Of a stretch of 35,746 nt of DNA, positions 10,401 to 17,034 are shown in pieces. The notes under the pieces are model-generated. The model was not told where the DNA came from and did no database searches. It saw nothing but the letters and a program-made list of their open reading frames with translations. Position 1 is the first letter of the stretch. The number at the start of each line of letters is the position of its first letter. This DNA comes from Pseudoalteromonas neustonica (lineage in GTDB: Bacteria > Pseudomonadota > Gammaproteobacteria > Enterobacterales > Alteromonadaceae). The stretch spans positions 1 to 35,746 of the forward strand of contig NZ_BDDS01000029.1 of NCBI RefSeq assembly GCF_001653135.1. The letters run 5' to 3'. The position numbers and the translations under genes were made by a program.

Positions 10401-11303
10401 AACTAGGCGTAACTGAGGTGGGGTTAGCCAATTTTTATTAAGTAATTGCAACCATAACTGATCATTGCTTTGTTTTGTTGCTATGAATCGATTGGATGAA
10501 TTGTAAAACAGAGGTTTAGCTTTGTTTGTTTTTAAGTTAAAGACAAAAGCTTGCTGCTTGTGCAGGTAATAAAGTTGCCCATTTAATAATTGCAGTTGCT
10601 GAGGGTTTTTGTGAGCATTTGGCAGTTTTTGTGTGGAGCCGTTGTTATCGATTAAATATAGATTTCCTTGCTCTGTTTTATAAATTAGTTTTGGTGACGC
10701 TGTACTCGGTGCTAGCTGGTTTATTTTCTGTGGTGCAGTGAATTCAGTAGTGGTTCGATTTGTTGCTAAATCAAAGTGACTAATACGGTTATTTTGACTG
10801 TGGATCCATATGTGATTTTTATACCCTAACGCAATGTTCGAAATAGGGTTTTGTAGTGAGAGTAATTGATGTAATTTTTCTTCTTTGATTGTGTAAAGCT
10901 GGCCTTTTAACAGGAATAAAAAACCCTGTTCTGAATTTAATATTGGATGTGTAATAGGCGTATTAGTGAGTTGATCCAATTGATTGTTTATCAAGTTGAT
11001 TAAACTTAAGCCCTGTGTGGTATTAATTAATAACCACGATTTATAAGCCGATATTTGCAAAATAGACTGCGATGGCAGGTTAGAAAAAGGCGCTGTTTGA
11101 TTACTGAAAAGTGAATGACCGTCATAATTGAATACACCATTTTCTGTGGCAAGCCACATTGTATTGTTTATGTCATGAGTAAAATCATTAATAGTTGGTA
11201 TGGCAAGTTGATTAGAATCCAAATCGGTAACATAAGAAATAGCAGGCGGGGAAATAAATAAGCTTATAAAGCAGCATACCTTTAATAAATAGTGCAATTG
11301 CAT
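7443..11303 (-). CDS. Large membrane sensor: beta-propeller, PAS, GGDEF and EAL domains
   Basis: A 1286-residue predicted c-di-GMP enzyme. It has a signal peptide (about 1-23) and a periplasmic region (about 24-680) resembling the two-component-regulator propeller family, with an early WLATENGVFNYDG and repeated short LW/LY blades. One membrane helix lies at about 688-712, a PAS domain at about 720-830, a GGDEF domain with intact GGDEF at 924-928, and an EAL domain from EAL at 1056. The EAL domain retains LEITES, DDFGTGHSS, IDRSFI and IAEGVE, so phosphodiesterase activity is plausible. The GGDEF motif is intact, but the usual RxxD product-inhibition site five residues upstream is absent (DSGF there). 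It stands alone between gpsA and trmL, where E. coli has cysE. The ligand is unknown. Confidence 0.92.
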   Translation of the reverse strand: MQLHYLLKVCCFISLFISPPAISYVTDLDSNQLAIPTINDFTHDINNTMWLATENGVFNYDGHSLFSNQTAPFSNLPSQSILQISAYKSWLLINTTQGLSLINLINNQLDQLTNTPITHPILNSEQGFLFLLKGQLYTIKEEKLHQLLSLQNPISNIALGYKNHIWIHSQNNRISHFDLATNRTTTEFTAPQKINQLAPSTASPKLIYKTEQGNLYLIDNNGSTQKLPNAHKNPQQLQLLNGQLYYLHKQQAFVFNLKTNKAKPLFYNSSNRFIATKQSNDQLWLQLLNKNWLTPPQLRLVSTPITNSPVPRIQQYYKTFTQIHSFSLNKTITKIHYLRDEKWAIATNQELYLYDASLQTFDLILNNEVSALNFTLPASLLVATKGQLLEYNLAQKRTIERYPVNEIIALTSLSKTHHIAATNQHLFYVANGQITPLTLLTKPEGQINNLHYQASSSTFLLATTHGLWKGELQLQNENILKDITLNLNKISAIPTFATYEAPKNALWISDTQGIKLYHPVDNQENEIANNNISANIVGIASNDHIANSSLTISYRDKIILYSNTNSVLLEAQSNKTPPLTDSLSISKLTLHYQHTNQSFYHLATNAVQADQPLKGTTIWFGNLNNMPAKLSYRLTSDGEWQTLPISQNMLSLSNLLHDTYLEVKNLNQENSPPLVLHIKQTAFLIPNWFTYAAIIFGISLILILFFIILKLKNSAKHNLSNALMAQSKDAIWIADEHLQITQINPAFTHICGYKSEDVIGKKPKLLTINGRDHKLENLINNELEADGYWSGEIWNLRKDGQPYALDLSITKVQTPNLRTSHAHYIGLFSDVTARKNNERAMLRLTIRDTVTGLSNRVIFIESVNKAIASCNNNFPNLLIIFIDLDNFKKINDSLGHSLGDELLKEVAGRLTQMLDSGFTLARLGGDEFAVLVPPYLYSGMTIFFAKKLADNILKQFQTPFLLNGIESSISACCGIATYPDNGYTSDALMRSANSALNHAKKMGHNNYQFFDKSKHTIDPNTLSKESALFRAIENDDFQLFYQPKYDVNKDQIHGFEALVRWPQEGSNIISPAEFIPIAEQNGAIIPLTLLLMKQLFKQLEIWRSQDVNFGKVAINISALHFQQSSLVETLTECLTNYDVPARCVELEITESAMMDNPEFAQQQMNRLKALGFTIALDDFGTGHSSLGYLKRFPIDTLKIDRSFIKDIVDNEQDRNITATIIRLAKYLNIDVIAEGVETKAQAYMLHVMGCSYMQGYYYSRPLHVDKVAEFVNKSNAPKDTDFTDEL

Positions 11304-11448
11304 CCCACCAACTCTTAATTTGAATAACTAATAAATATTAGTTTAGGAAAAGTTTTATTGCGAGTTTGTGGGCGTGAAATATTTTTGATGGGTAGCTTAA
11401 ATTGTGGCGGAGGGAGCGCGCCAGTAATTTATGGCGCTAAATATAAAT

Positions 11449-11913
11449 TTATTGCGCGTTAGGAAATCCTAATTGACGCCATGATTCATATACGAAAACA
11501 GCTACGGCATTAGATAAGTTCATGCTGCGACTGTTCGCTTGCATTGGAATGCGTACACGTTGTTCATTTGGTAATGATTGAATTAGTTCGTCTGGTAGGC
11601 CGCGTGTTTCAGGGCCAAACACTAAACAATCACCTGCTTCGTAACTAGCTTGGTGGTGAAATTGACTGCCTTTGGTTGTACACGCATATACTTTTTTAGG
11701 TTTACACTTTTCTAAGTATGCTTCAAATGATGCGTGGCGTTGTACGTGGCTAAATTCATGATAATCAAGGCCCGCTCGTTTTACGCGTTTATCATCCCAT
11801 TCAAATCCAAGTGGTTCAATTAAATGCAGTGCAAAGCCAGTGTTTGCACAAAGGCGAATAATATTTCCTGTGTTAGGTGGGATTTCTGGTTGGTATAAAA
11901 CGATATCGAGCAT
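11449..11913 (-). CDS. trmL: tRNA (cytidine(34)-2'-O)-methyltransferase TrmL
   Basis: A SPOUT-class methyltransferase of 154 residues that 2'-O-methylates the wobble nucleotide of certain leucine tRNAs using S-adenosylmethionine. The N-terminal LYQPEIPPNTGNIIRLC is the family signature. The trefoil-knot SAM site is visible as FGPETRGLP and RIPMQANSRSMNLSNAVA. The length matches E. coli TrmL. It is monocistronic on the minus strand, divergent from fieF across about 107 bases. Confidence 0.95.
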   Translation of the reverse strand: MLDIVLYQPEIPPNTGNIIRLCANTGFALHLIEPLGFEWDDKRVKRAGLDYHEFSHVQRHASFEAYLEKCKPKKVYACTTKGSQFHHQASYEAGDCLVFGPETRGLPDELIQSLPNEQRVRIPMQANSRSMNLSNAVAVFVYESWRQLGFPNAQ

Positions 11914-12020
11914 GTGTGTGCCTTATTAAAAACAGTATTGATCGGCGCTGAGTATACACGAACTAAATAAAAAAAATGATATACTGATTATAACTAAGTC
12001 GTTTAATACGAAGGTAAGAC

Positions 12021-12932
12021 GTGCATCAGCGTAGTTATGAGTTTTGGGTTAAAACCGCAAGTATAGTAACCATGGTAATGGTGAGCTTAATGATTGCAGC
12101 TAAATGCTGGGCCTGGTTGGCATCTGGCTCTGCTTCAATGCTTGGATCATTAACTGATTCATTAATGGATATAACTGCCTCTGCTATGAGCTTTTTAGTG
12201 CTTGGTTATGCGCTACGCCCCGCTGACGATGACCATCGTTTTGGTCATGGTAAGGCTGAAGCGTTGGCGGGACTAGGGCAAGCTGCATTTATTGCGGGCT
12301 CAGGGTGTTTGCTGGCATTTCATGGCATTGAAAGACTGTTTAACCCTGTGGAGCTCAACCACTCTATGCTGGGTGTTTGGGTAAGCATATTCGCTATTGC
12401 ATGCACTTTGGTCGTGGTTTATGTGCAAACTAAAGTTATTAAGCATACCGAGTCTATTGCTATTAAAGCTGATTCAGTTCATTACAAAGGCGATTTGATT
12501 TTAAATGCTGCTGTGCTGGTGGCAATATTACTTGCGCAAAACGGTATGCTATATGCTGATCCGATCTTTGCGATAGGGGTTGCGGGTTACTTACTTTATA
12601 ACAGTTGGGATATTGCAAGGCAAAGTGCCGATCATTTAATGGATAAAGAGCTTCCTGATGAAGAAAAAGCCGAGATCGTTTTAATTGCAAATAGCCACGA
12701 AGATGTTTTTGGAGTACATGATGTACGCACTCGCCAAGGTGGTAAAATTAAATTTATTCAAATGCATTTAGAGCTTGAAGATACATTACCGCTTATTCGT
12801 GCGCACCATGTTGCAGATGAAGTTGTCGCGATGATTCAACAAGAGTTTAATTGTGAAATGGATATTTTGATTCACCAAGACCCTATTTCTGTGTGCTATA
12901 AGGCAGCTCAAGTTAATGAGTTACAAAATTGA
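12021..12932 (+). CDS. fieF: Cation diffusion facilitator FieF (Fe2+/Zn2+ efflux)
   Basis: An inner-membrane proton-coupled exporter of divalent metals (Fe2+, Zn2+) with six predicted helices and a cytosolic C-terminal domain. Metal-site residues are visible in LTDSLMD on the second helix, HRFGHGKAE after it, and SVHYKGD on the fifth helix. The C-terminal domain includes HDVRTRQGG, IQMHLELED and a late ILIHQDP. The 303-residue length fits. Translation starts at GTG, with AAGG upstream. Its last 25 bases overlap the 3' end of the convergent lipase gene. In E. coli fieF sits next to cpxP; here it is on the far side of cpxRA. Confidence 0.94.
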   Translation: MHQRSYEFWVKTASIVTMVMVSLMIAAKCWAWLASGSASMLGSLTDSLMDITASAMSFLVLGYALRPADDDHRFGHGKAEALAGLGQAAFIAGSGCLLAFHGIERLFNPVELNHSMLGVWVSIFAIACTLVVVYVQTKVIKHTESIAIKADSVHYKGDLILNAAVLVAILLAQNGMLYADPIFAIGVAGYLLYNSWDIARQSADHLMDKELPDEEKAEIVLIANSHEDVFGVHDVRTRQGGKIKFIQMHLELEDTLPLIRAHHVADEVVAMIQQEFNCEMDILIHQDPISVCYKAAQVNELQN

Positions 12933-13852
12933 TAAAAGCGGGTGAGTACGGCTTGGCGAATGTGATCTTGTTCAAATAGTAATTCGTGTTTTGCGCTTGG
13001 AAAAGTGTGTATTTTTGCGTTTGGTAGGCGTTTTACTAATTGTTGTTGTGCTTGGTTGTCGACGATAACATCGCACTGAGCACTGGCAACAAACAGTGGA
13101 ATAGTGACATTTTGCTGTGTTAATTGGTCAATAAATTTAAAAACAGCATTGAGCCACCCATAAGTAACGCCACCAAGCTGTAAGCTTTTTTCACTTTCAT
13201 AAGTTTGTCTAAAAAATTGATAACGTAATGGACTGCTAGTGAGTGTGTTAAGTGAAAACTCATCAGGGTGATAATCTTTTTGGCCAAGTGCGTAATATTG
13301 TTGACACCCTAATAAGCAGGCAATAGATGCGGCTAATTTTGCAATTGGTCTAGGTGTACCTTTAGTGTAAATATCAAACATTGGGGCCGACAAAAATACA
13401 CCTTGATAGTTATGTTTATGCCGAGCTAAAAAATTATAAGCTATTGCGCCACCCATAGAGTGACCCAATAATATTTTTTTACCTTGCCAATGTTGTGCGA
13501 TGACAGTTTTATCAAATAAGGCTAAATCATCCGCATAGTCATTAAATTTATTAACGTATCCTTTATGTGGGTTTGCTAATGTGCGATATGAGCGCCCTTG
13601 GCCTTGATGATCAATAATAAAAACGGCATACCCATTATTATAAAGCTCCCATATTAACTCTTGGTATTTATCAAGTCCTTCAATTCTTCCTGTGCTAATA
13701 ACAATGGCTGTTTTAGCGTGTTTGGGTATGGCAAAACCATAGTATAAATTACCATGTGGTGTGCTTAAATACTGTGTAGTGAACTGCTGTGCAAAAAAGC
13801 GTTTGATAGTGCACTGTTGTGCTAATAGTTCTGACTCTGTGCTATAAAACAT
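12908..13852 (-). CDS. Alpha/beta hydrolase, lysophospholipase L2-like (PldB-like)
   Basis: A 314-residue serine hydrolase of the Hydrolase_4 family with the nucleophile elbow GHSMGG. An oxyanion-region stretch (VISTGRIEG) and DHQGQGRS precede it, and a late acid-His pair is suggested by QCDVIVDN and SAKHELL. The overall pattern resembles lysophospholipase L2, but monoglyceride lipases share these features, so the substrate is not certain. I prefer the ATG at 13852 because TAAGAG, overlapping the cpxA stop codon, serves as ribosome-binding site; an earlier ATG at 13885 lies inside cpxA. It is the third gene of a cpxR-cpxA-lipase operon, suggesting Cpx-controlled phospholipid remodelling (inference). 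Its 3' end overlaps fieF tail to tail. Confidence 0.85.
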   Translation of the reverse strand: MFYSTESELLAQQCTIKRFFAQQFTTQYLSTPHGNLYYGFAIPKHAKTAIVISTGRIEGLDKYQELIWELYNNGYAVFIIDHQGQGRSYRTLANPHKGYVNKFNDYADDLALFDKTVIAQHWQGKKILLGHSMGGAIAYNFLARHKHNYQGVFLSAPMFDIYTKGTPRPIAKLAASIACLLGCQQYYALGQKDYHPDEFSLNTLTSSPLRYQFFRQTYESEKSLQLGGVTYGWLNAVFKFIDQLTQQNVTIPLFVASAQCDVIVDNQAQQQLVKRLPNAKIHTFPSAKHELLFEQDHIRQAVLTRFYQFCNSLT

Positions 13853-13859
13853 AGGGCTC

Positions 13860-15272
13860 TTAATGTTTATCCAAAGGTAATACAATTTGCACGCATAAAC
13901 CGCCTTGCTGGTGATTATGTAATGTTAAGCTGCCATTATGAGCGATGATTGCATTTTTTGCGATAGCTAAACCTAAGCCCGTCCCACCGGAAGTCCTATC
14001 ACGTGCATCTGATTGGCGAAAAAATGGCTCGCATAGCTTTGTTAAGTTTTCAGGTGCTACGCCGGGGCCATCATCACTGATTTCAATATAAATAGCATCG
14101 CTTTGCTGTAGAGTTAAGTGAATAGTATGCTCAGCATATTTAATTGCGTTACGCAGTACATTCTCTAGCGCACTGGCTATAAGCGCTTCATCACAGTTAA
14201 GTTCGGCGTTTAGTTGCCCATTTACGATGAGCTGTTTAGCGCTTTGGTTTGCTTCAAATTGAGCGTCATTGAGTACATGTTCAACAATGACTTCGATGGA
14301 CTGTTTATGCAGTGATAGCGCTTGGCTTTTTGCCTCTAAGCGCGATACTTGTAATACATCAGCAATCATTTTGTCTAGTTGATTAGCTTCTTTTTCTATA
14401 CGTAGTAAGTAGGTTTGGTTTTCTTCTGGAGTTTGCATTTGAGCAAGGCCAGTTGCCATCTTTAGCCGAGTTAGTGGTGAGCGTAATTCATGGGATATAT
14501 CAGCAAGTAAACGTTTTTGTGCTGAAAGTAATCGCTCTAATTGAATTGCCATGCTATTAAAGTCGCGGCCAAGTACGCCAAGTTCATCTTCTCTTTGAGG
14601 ATCGATTTTTGCTCTTGCAGACAAGTCACCATTAGCAAGCGCGATAGCCGCTTGTTTTAAGCTATTTATAGGTGCAATTAAACTACGGCTGAACACAAAG
14701 CTAAGCGCAAGCGAAGCGAGGAGTGCGATCAATATTTTTAACCAAATTGGCATTAACTTTAAGCGTATAAAGAATGGAGTTTGGTGATTTACATTAATTT
14801 CGTATAAGTAAAATAACCCTTCAGGCACATTGACTTTAATAGGGCCAAAGGCTTGATAGTGCTCAGTGAAAATAACTTGGGGTTCCATGCTCTTGGTAAA
14901 GTTAAGAAGGCTTAAGTCAACTTCATTTGGTGGTACTTGGCTACTGAGCGATAGCTCAGGTTGATCTGAGTTTAAATATAATAACTTACGCTTAGCTAAA
15001 CGCGGGTGAGAGAGTATGTCACGAACTGATTTTTTGTGCCTAGTGACGCTGCGCTCAATGCTTTTAGCTGTGTACTCAAGGTTTTTTTGCATCGGCCCGC
15101 GTAGTTTTTCGTTACTAACTTGATTGGTTGCAATGTTGCTTAAAAACACTAGAGAGGCAATTGTGCCTATAACAGTTAACCAAAACCACACAAAAATTTT
15201 AAAAAATAAAAACTTTTTAGGATGAATTAACCACTTTAAATTCGCTTTATTACTCGCCTTGGATAAAGACAT
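13860..15272 (-). CDS. cpxA: Envelope-stress sensor histidine kinase CpxA
   Basis: The membrane sensor of the Cpx two-component system. The 470-residue protein has transmembrane helices at about 21-45 and 174-196 around a periplasmic sensor loop, then a HAMP domain (about 197-250). The HisKA domain holds phospho-acceptor His261 in DISHELRSPL, and the HATPase domain has the N box ENVLRNAIKYA and the G boxes DDGPGVAP and GGTGLGLAIAKN. It overlaps the end of cpxR by 23 bases, showing an operon. The periplasmic domain is not obviously like E. coli CpxA, but the divergent cpxP-like gene supports the name. Confidence 0.9.
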   Translation of the reverse strand: MSLSKASNKANLKWLIHPKKFLFFKIFVWFWLTVIGTIASLVFLSNIATNQVSNEKLRGPMQKNLEYTAKSIERSVTRHKKSVRDILSHPRLAKRKLLYLNSDQPELSLSSQVPPNEVDLSLLNFTKSMEPQVIFTEHYQAFGPIKVNVPEGLFYLYEINVNHQTPFFIRLKLMPIWLKILIALLASLALSFVFSRSLIAPINSLKQAAIALANGDLSARAKIDPQREDELGVLGRDFNSMAIQLERLLSAQKRLLADISHELRSPLTRLKMATGLAQMQTPEENQTYLLRIEKEANQLDKMIADVLQVSRLEAKSQALSLHKQSIEVIVEHVLNDAQFEANQSAKQLIVNGQLNAELNCDEALIASALENVLRNAIKYAEHTIHLTLQQSDAIYIEISDDGPGVAPENLTKLCEPFFRQSDARDRTSGGTGLGLAIAKNAIIAHNGSLTLHNHQQGGLCVQIVLPLDKH

Positions 15273-15939
15273 AACCCGTTCCCCGCATCGTTTTTATCCG
15301 TTCAGTAATATTGAACTCAGCTATTTTTTTACGGATATTGCTTACATGCATATCAATAGAGCGGTCAAATGAAGCGAGGCGTCGGCCAAGTACTTGTTCA
15401 CTTATTTGCTCTTTACTAACAACTTCGCCTGCGCTTTTAACTAATAACGCAAGTACTTCATATTCAGTGCCTGTTAGGCTTAATGGGTGCTCATCTACAT
15501 AAGCTTCACGAGCAGCGAGATTAATAACTATGTTGTTCACTGATAACTTGTTTGCCGTGCTGTTACCTAAGCTGGTTATGTGTTCTATACGGCGTGTTAT
15601 TGCTTTTACGCGAGCTAGTAACTCACGATGATTAAATGGTTTTGGAATGTAGTCGTCTGCGCCAAGCTCAAGGCCAAAAATACGATCAAAGTCCTCGCCT
15701 TTGGCTGTTAGCATAATAACAGGCGTTAATTTTGTTTGGCGTAACTGTTTTAAAACTTCAAAGCCATCTAGTTTAGGCAGCATTACATCCAGCAAAATCA
15801 AAGCGTATTCTTGGCTGAGTGCTTGTTTTAAACCTTGCTCACCATCGTGAACACATTCGACTTGATAGCCTTGTGCTGTTAAATATTCACTAAGTAGTTC
15901 GCATAAGCCAGTGTCATCATCAATCATTAGCAGTTTCAT
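15250..15939 (-). CDS. cpxR: Response regulator CpxR (OmpR/PhoB family)
   Basis: A 229-residue transcription factor. The receiver domain has the acidic pocket IDDD near residue 6, the phospho-acceptor Asp51 in LLLDVMLPK and Lys in the later PKPFNHREL. The C-terminal winged helix contains LTGTEYEVLALL and a terminal RGTGYVF. I chose the ATG at 15939 because AAGG precedes it and receivers begin with KLLMIDD; the open frame extends to 16011 without family support. It is the first gene of the cpxR-cpxA-lipase operon. A candidate CpxR box lies in the shared regulatory region with cpxP, implying autoregulation. Confidence 0.93.
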   Translation of the reverse strand: MKLLMIDDDTGLCELLSEYLTAQGYQVECVHDGEQGLKQALSQEYALILLDVMLPKLDGFEVLKQLRQTKLTPVIMLTAKGEDFDRIFGLELGADDYIPKPFNHRELLARVKAITRRIEHITSLGNSTANKLSVNNIVINLAAREAYVDEHPLSLTGTEYEVLALLVKSAGEVVSKEQISEQVLGRRLASFDRSIDMHVSNIRKKIAEFNITERIKTMRGTGYVFIQGE

Positions 15940-16002
15940 TTGCTTGCCTTTACCGTGCGGGAATAACTTCATTTTACGCTTTAAAGTGCTTAAAAGTGAA
16001 CC

Positions 16003-16018
16003 TTTACACAACCTTTAC
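16003..16018. promoter_or_regulatory. Candidate CpxR box between cpxR and cpxP
   Basis: Two TTTAC half sites separated by six bases (TTTAC at 16003-16007 and 16014-16018) read as GTAAA-N6-GTAAA on the other strand. The E. coli CpxR consensus is GTAAA-N5-GTAAA, so this is one base longer. It lies in the 170-base region between the divergent cpxR and cpxP genes, about 64 bases upstream of the cpxR start and 91 upstream of cpxP. Confidence 0.65.
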
Positions 16019-16109
16019 ATTGCTTTGCGTTGCTTTGCATTGCAGTTGTTATAGTTAATCCATCAACGAAACACACAATAAGTTCGCAACCAACCCAAAG
16101 GTAATTATT

Positions 16110-16640
16110 ATGACTATGTCAGCTAAAATTTCTAAACTAGTATTAATTTGTGGTTTGGCAACCGCCTCTCTAGGCACTACAGCCGTAATGGCTAAAGAGG
16201 GTGGCCACCATAAACAAGGTCACTCGCAGCAAAAGCATCAAGCACGTTTTTTATTGTCTGAACGTGGCGCTGATAAACTTAGCTTAACGCAAGCACAGCA
16301 AACTCAGCTACAAACTATTTTTGATGCGCAAAAAGCGCAGTTTAAAGTGTTACGCGGTGATGACAAAGAAGCGATGAAAAAAGCGCGTATGGCTCACAAA
16401 GAAAAAATGAAAACATTACTTGAAATGCCAACGTTTGATGAAGCAGCAGCCAAAGAATTACTTACTGAACGTCAAACTAAGGGCGAACAGTTTGCTTTAA
16501 TTAACTTAAGAACTCAGCACCAAGTATGGCAAGTATTAAATGCCGAGCAACGTGAAAAGTACTCTGCAATGAAAAAACGCATGGGTAAAAAAGGTAAAGG
16601 CGGTAAAAAAGGCGACCGTGGTGAGAAAAAAGAAGGTTAA
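16110..16640 (+). CDS. cpxP: Periplasmic CpxP/Spy family stress adaptor
   Basis: A 176-residue periplasmic helical protein. It has a signal peptide (about 1-28, cleaved near VMAKEGG), a His-rich start that may bind metal, and two LTxxQ-type motifs: LSLTQAQQTQL and the weaker LNAEQREKY. It ends in a strongly basic Gly/Lys tail (GKKGKGGKKGDRG). In E. coli CpxP inhibits CpxA and helps clear misfolded proteins. Divergent location from cpxRA and the shared CpxR box support this assignment over Spy, though sequence alone does not separate the two. The basic tail is longer than in the usual CpxP. Confidence 0.82.
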   Translation: MTMSAKISKLVLICGLATASLGTTAVMAKEGGHHKQGHSQQKHQARFLLSERGADKLSLTQAQQTQLQTIFDAQKAQFKVLRGDDKEAMKKARMAHKEKMKTLLEMPTFDEAAAKELLTERQTKGEQFALINLRTQHQVWQVLNAEQREKYSAMKKRMGKKGKGGKKGDRGEKKEG

Positions 16641-16660
16641 TAATTAGCGGTATTAAAAGT

Positions 16661-16691
16661 AAAAGCGTGGGTTTAATAATCCACGCTTTTT
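16661..16691. terminator. Intrinsic terminator after cpxP
   Basis: A ten-base stem AAAAGCGTGG / CCACGCTTTT with a ten-base loop and a T-run, 20 bases after the cpxP stop codon. It is nearly symmetrical and could also stop transcription arriving from yacG. Confidence 0.85.
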
Positions 16692-16693
16692 GT

Positions 16694-16714
16694 GTAGCAG
16701 CGGGTTTACCCCGC
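16694..16714 (+). repeat. GTAG-headed REP-like palindrome (GCGGGTTTACCCCGC type)
   Basis: The element reads GTAGCA followed by the palindrome GCGGGTTTACCCCGC. A copy in the opposite orientation, with one base different in the loop, is at 25206-25226 upstream of ampD. A GTAG head followed by a short imperfect palindrome is the form of REP sequences mobilised by REP-associated tyrosine transposases. Confidence 0.65.
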
Positions 16715-16744
16715 GTTAATATACAGCCCTGTAATTAATAACGG

Positions 16745-16975
16745 CTATTTAAAAAAATCGTCATCATTTTTAGCTAGCATTTCCTCTATGTCCTCAATCA
16801 TATCTTGGCTAAGGTCATTGGCGCTGGTAATGGGGGCTGATATTTTATTGTTTTCAAGCGACCACTCACCTAAATCAATTAATTGACAGCGCTTTGAACA
16901 AAATGGGCGATAAGGGCTTTCATCTGACCATTCAACTTGTGCTTTACAAGTTGGGCAGTTTACAACGGTTGGCAT
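16745..16975 (-). CDS. yacG: DNA gyrase inhibitor YacG (zinc-binding)
   Basis: A 76-residue zinc-finger protein with four cysteines in CPTC (residues 8-11) and FCSKRC, followed by the family motif QLIDLGEW. In E. coli YacG binds GyrB and inhibits gyrase. The C-terminal half is acidic and poorly conserved, as expected. It is the last gene of the minus-strand pilus/coaE region. A terminator at the pilB stop codon separates it from pilB, so it probably has its own promoter. Confidence 0.92.
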   Translation of the reverse strand: MPTVVNCPTCKAQVEWSDESPYRPFCSKRCQLIDLGEWSLENNKISAPITSANDLSQDMIEDIEEMLAKNDDDFFK

Positions 16976-17003
16976 AGCATATTCTCATACATATTGTTTA
17001 TGA

Positions 17004-17034
17004 TTTTAAAAGCCTAGGTTTTAGGCTTTTAAAA
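17004..17034 (-). terminator. Intrinsic terminator overlapping the pilB stop codon
   Basis: A perfect hairpin TTTTAAAAGCCTA / TAGGCTTTTAAAA with a five-base loop. On the minus strand it follows pilB at once, and the pilB stop codon (17029-17031) lies within the stem. A T-run completes an intrinsic terminator between pilB and yacG. Confidence 0.8.

Noticed and set aside
11400..11448. Terminator after trmL
   Set aside because: An inverted repeat (AGCGCGCCA / TGGCGCT) exists, but it needs a bulge and has no T-run on the minus strand.
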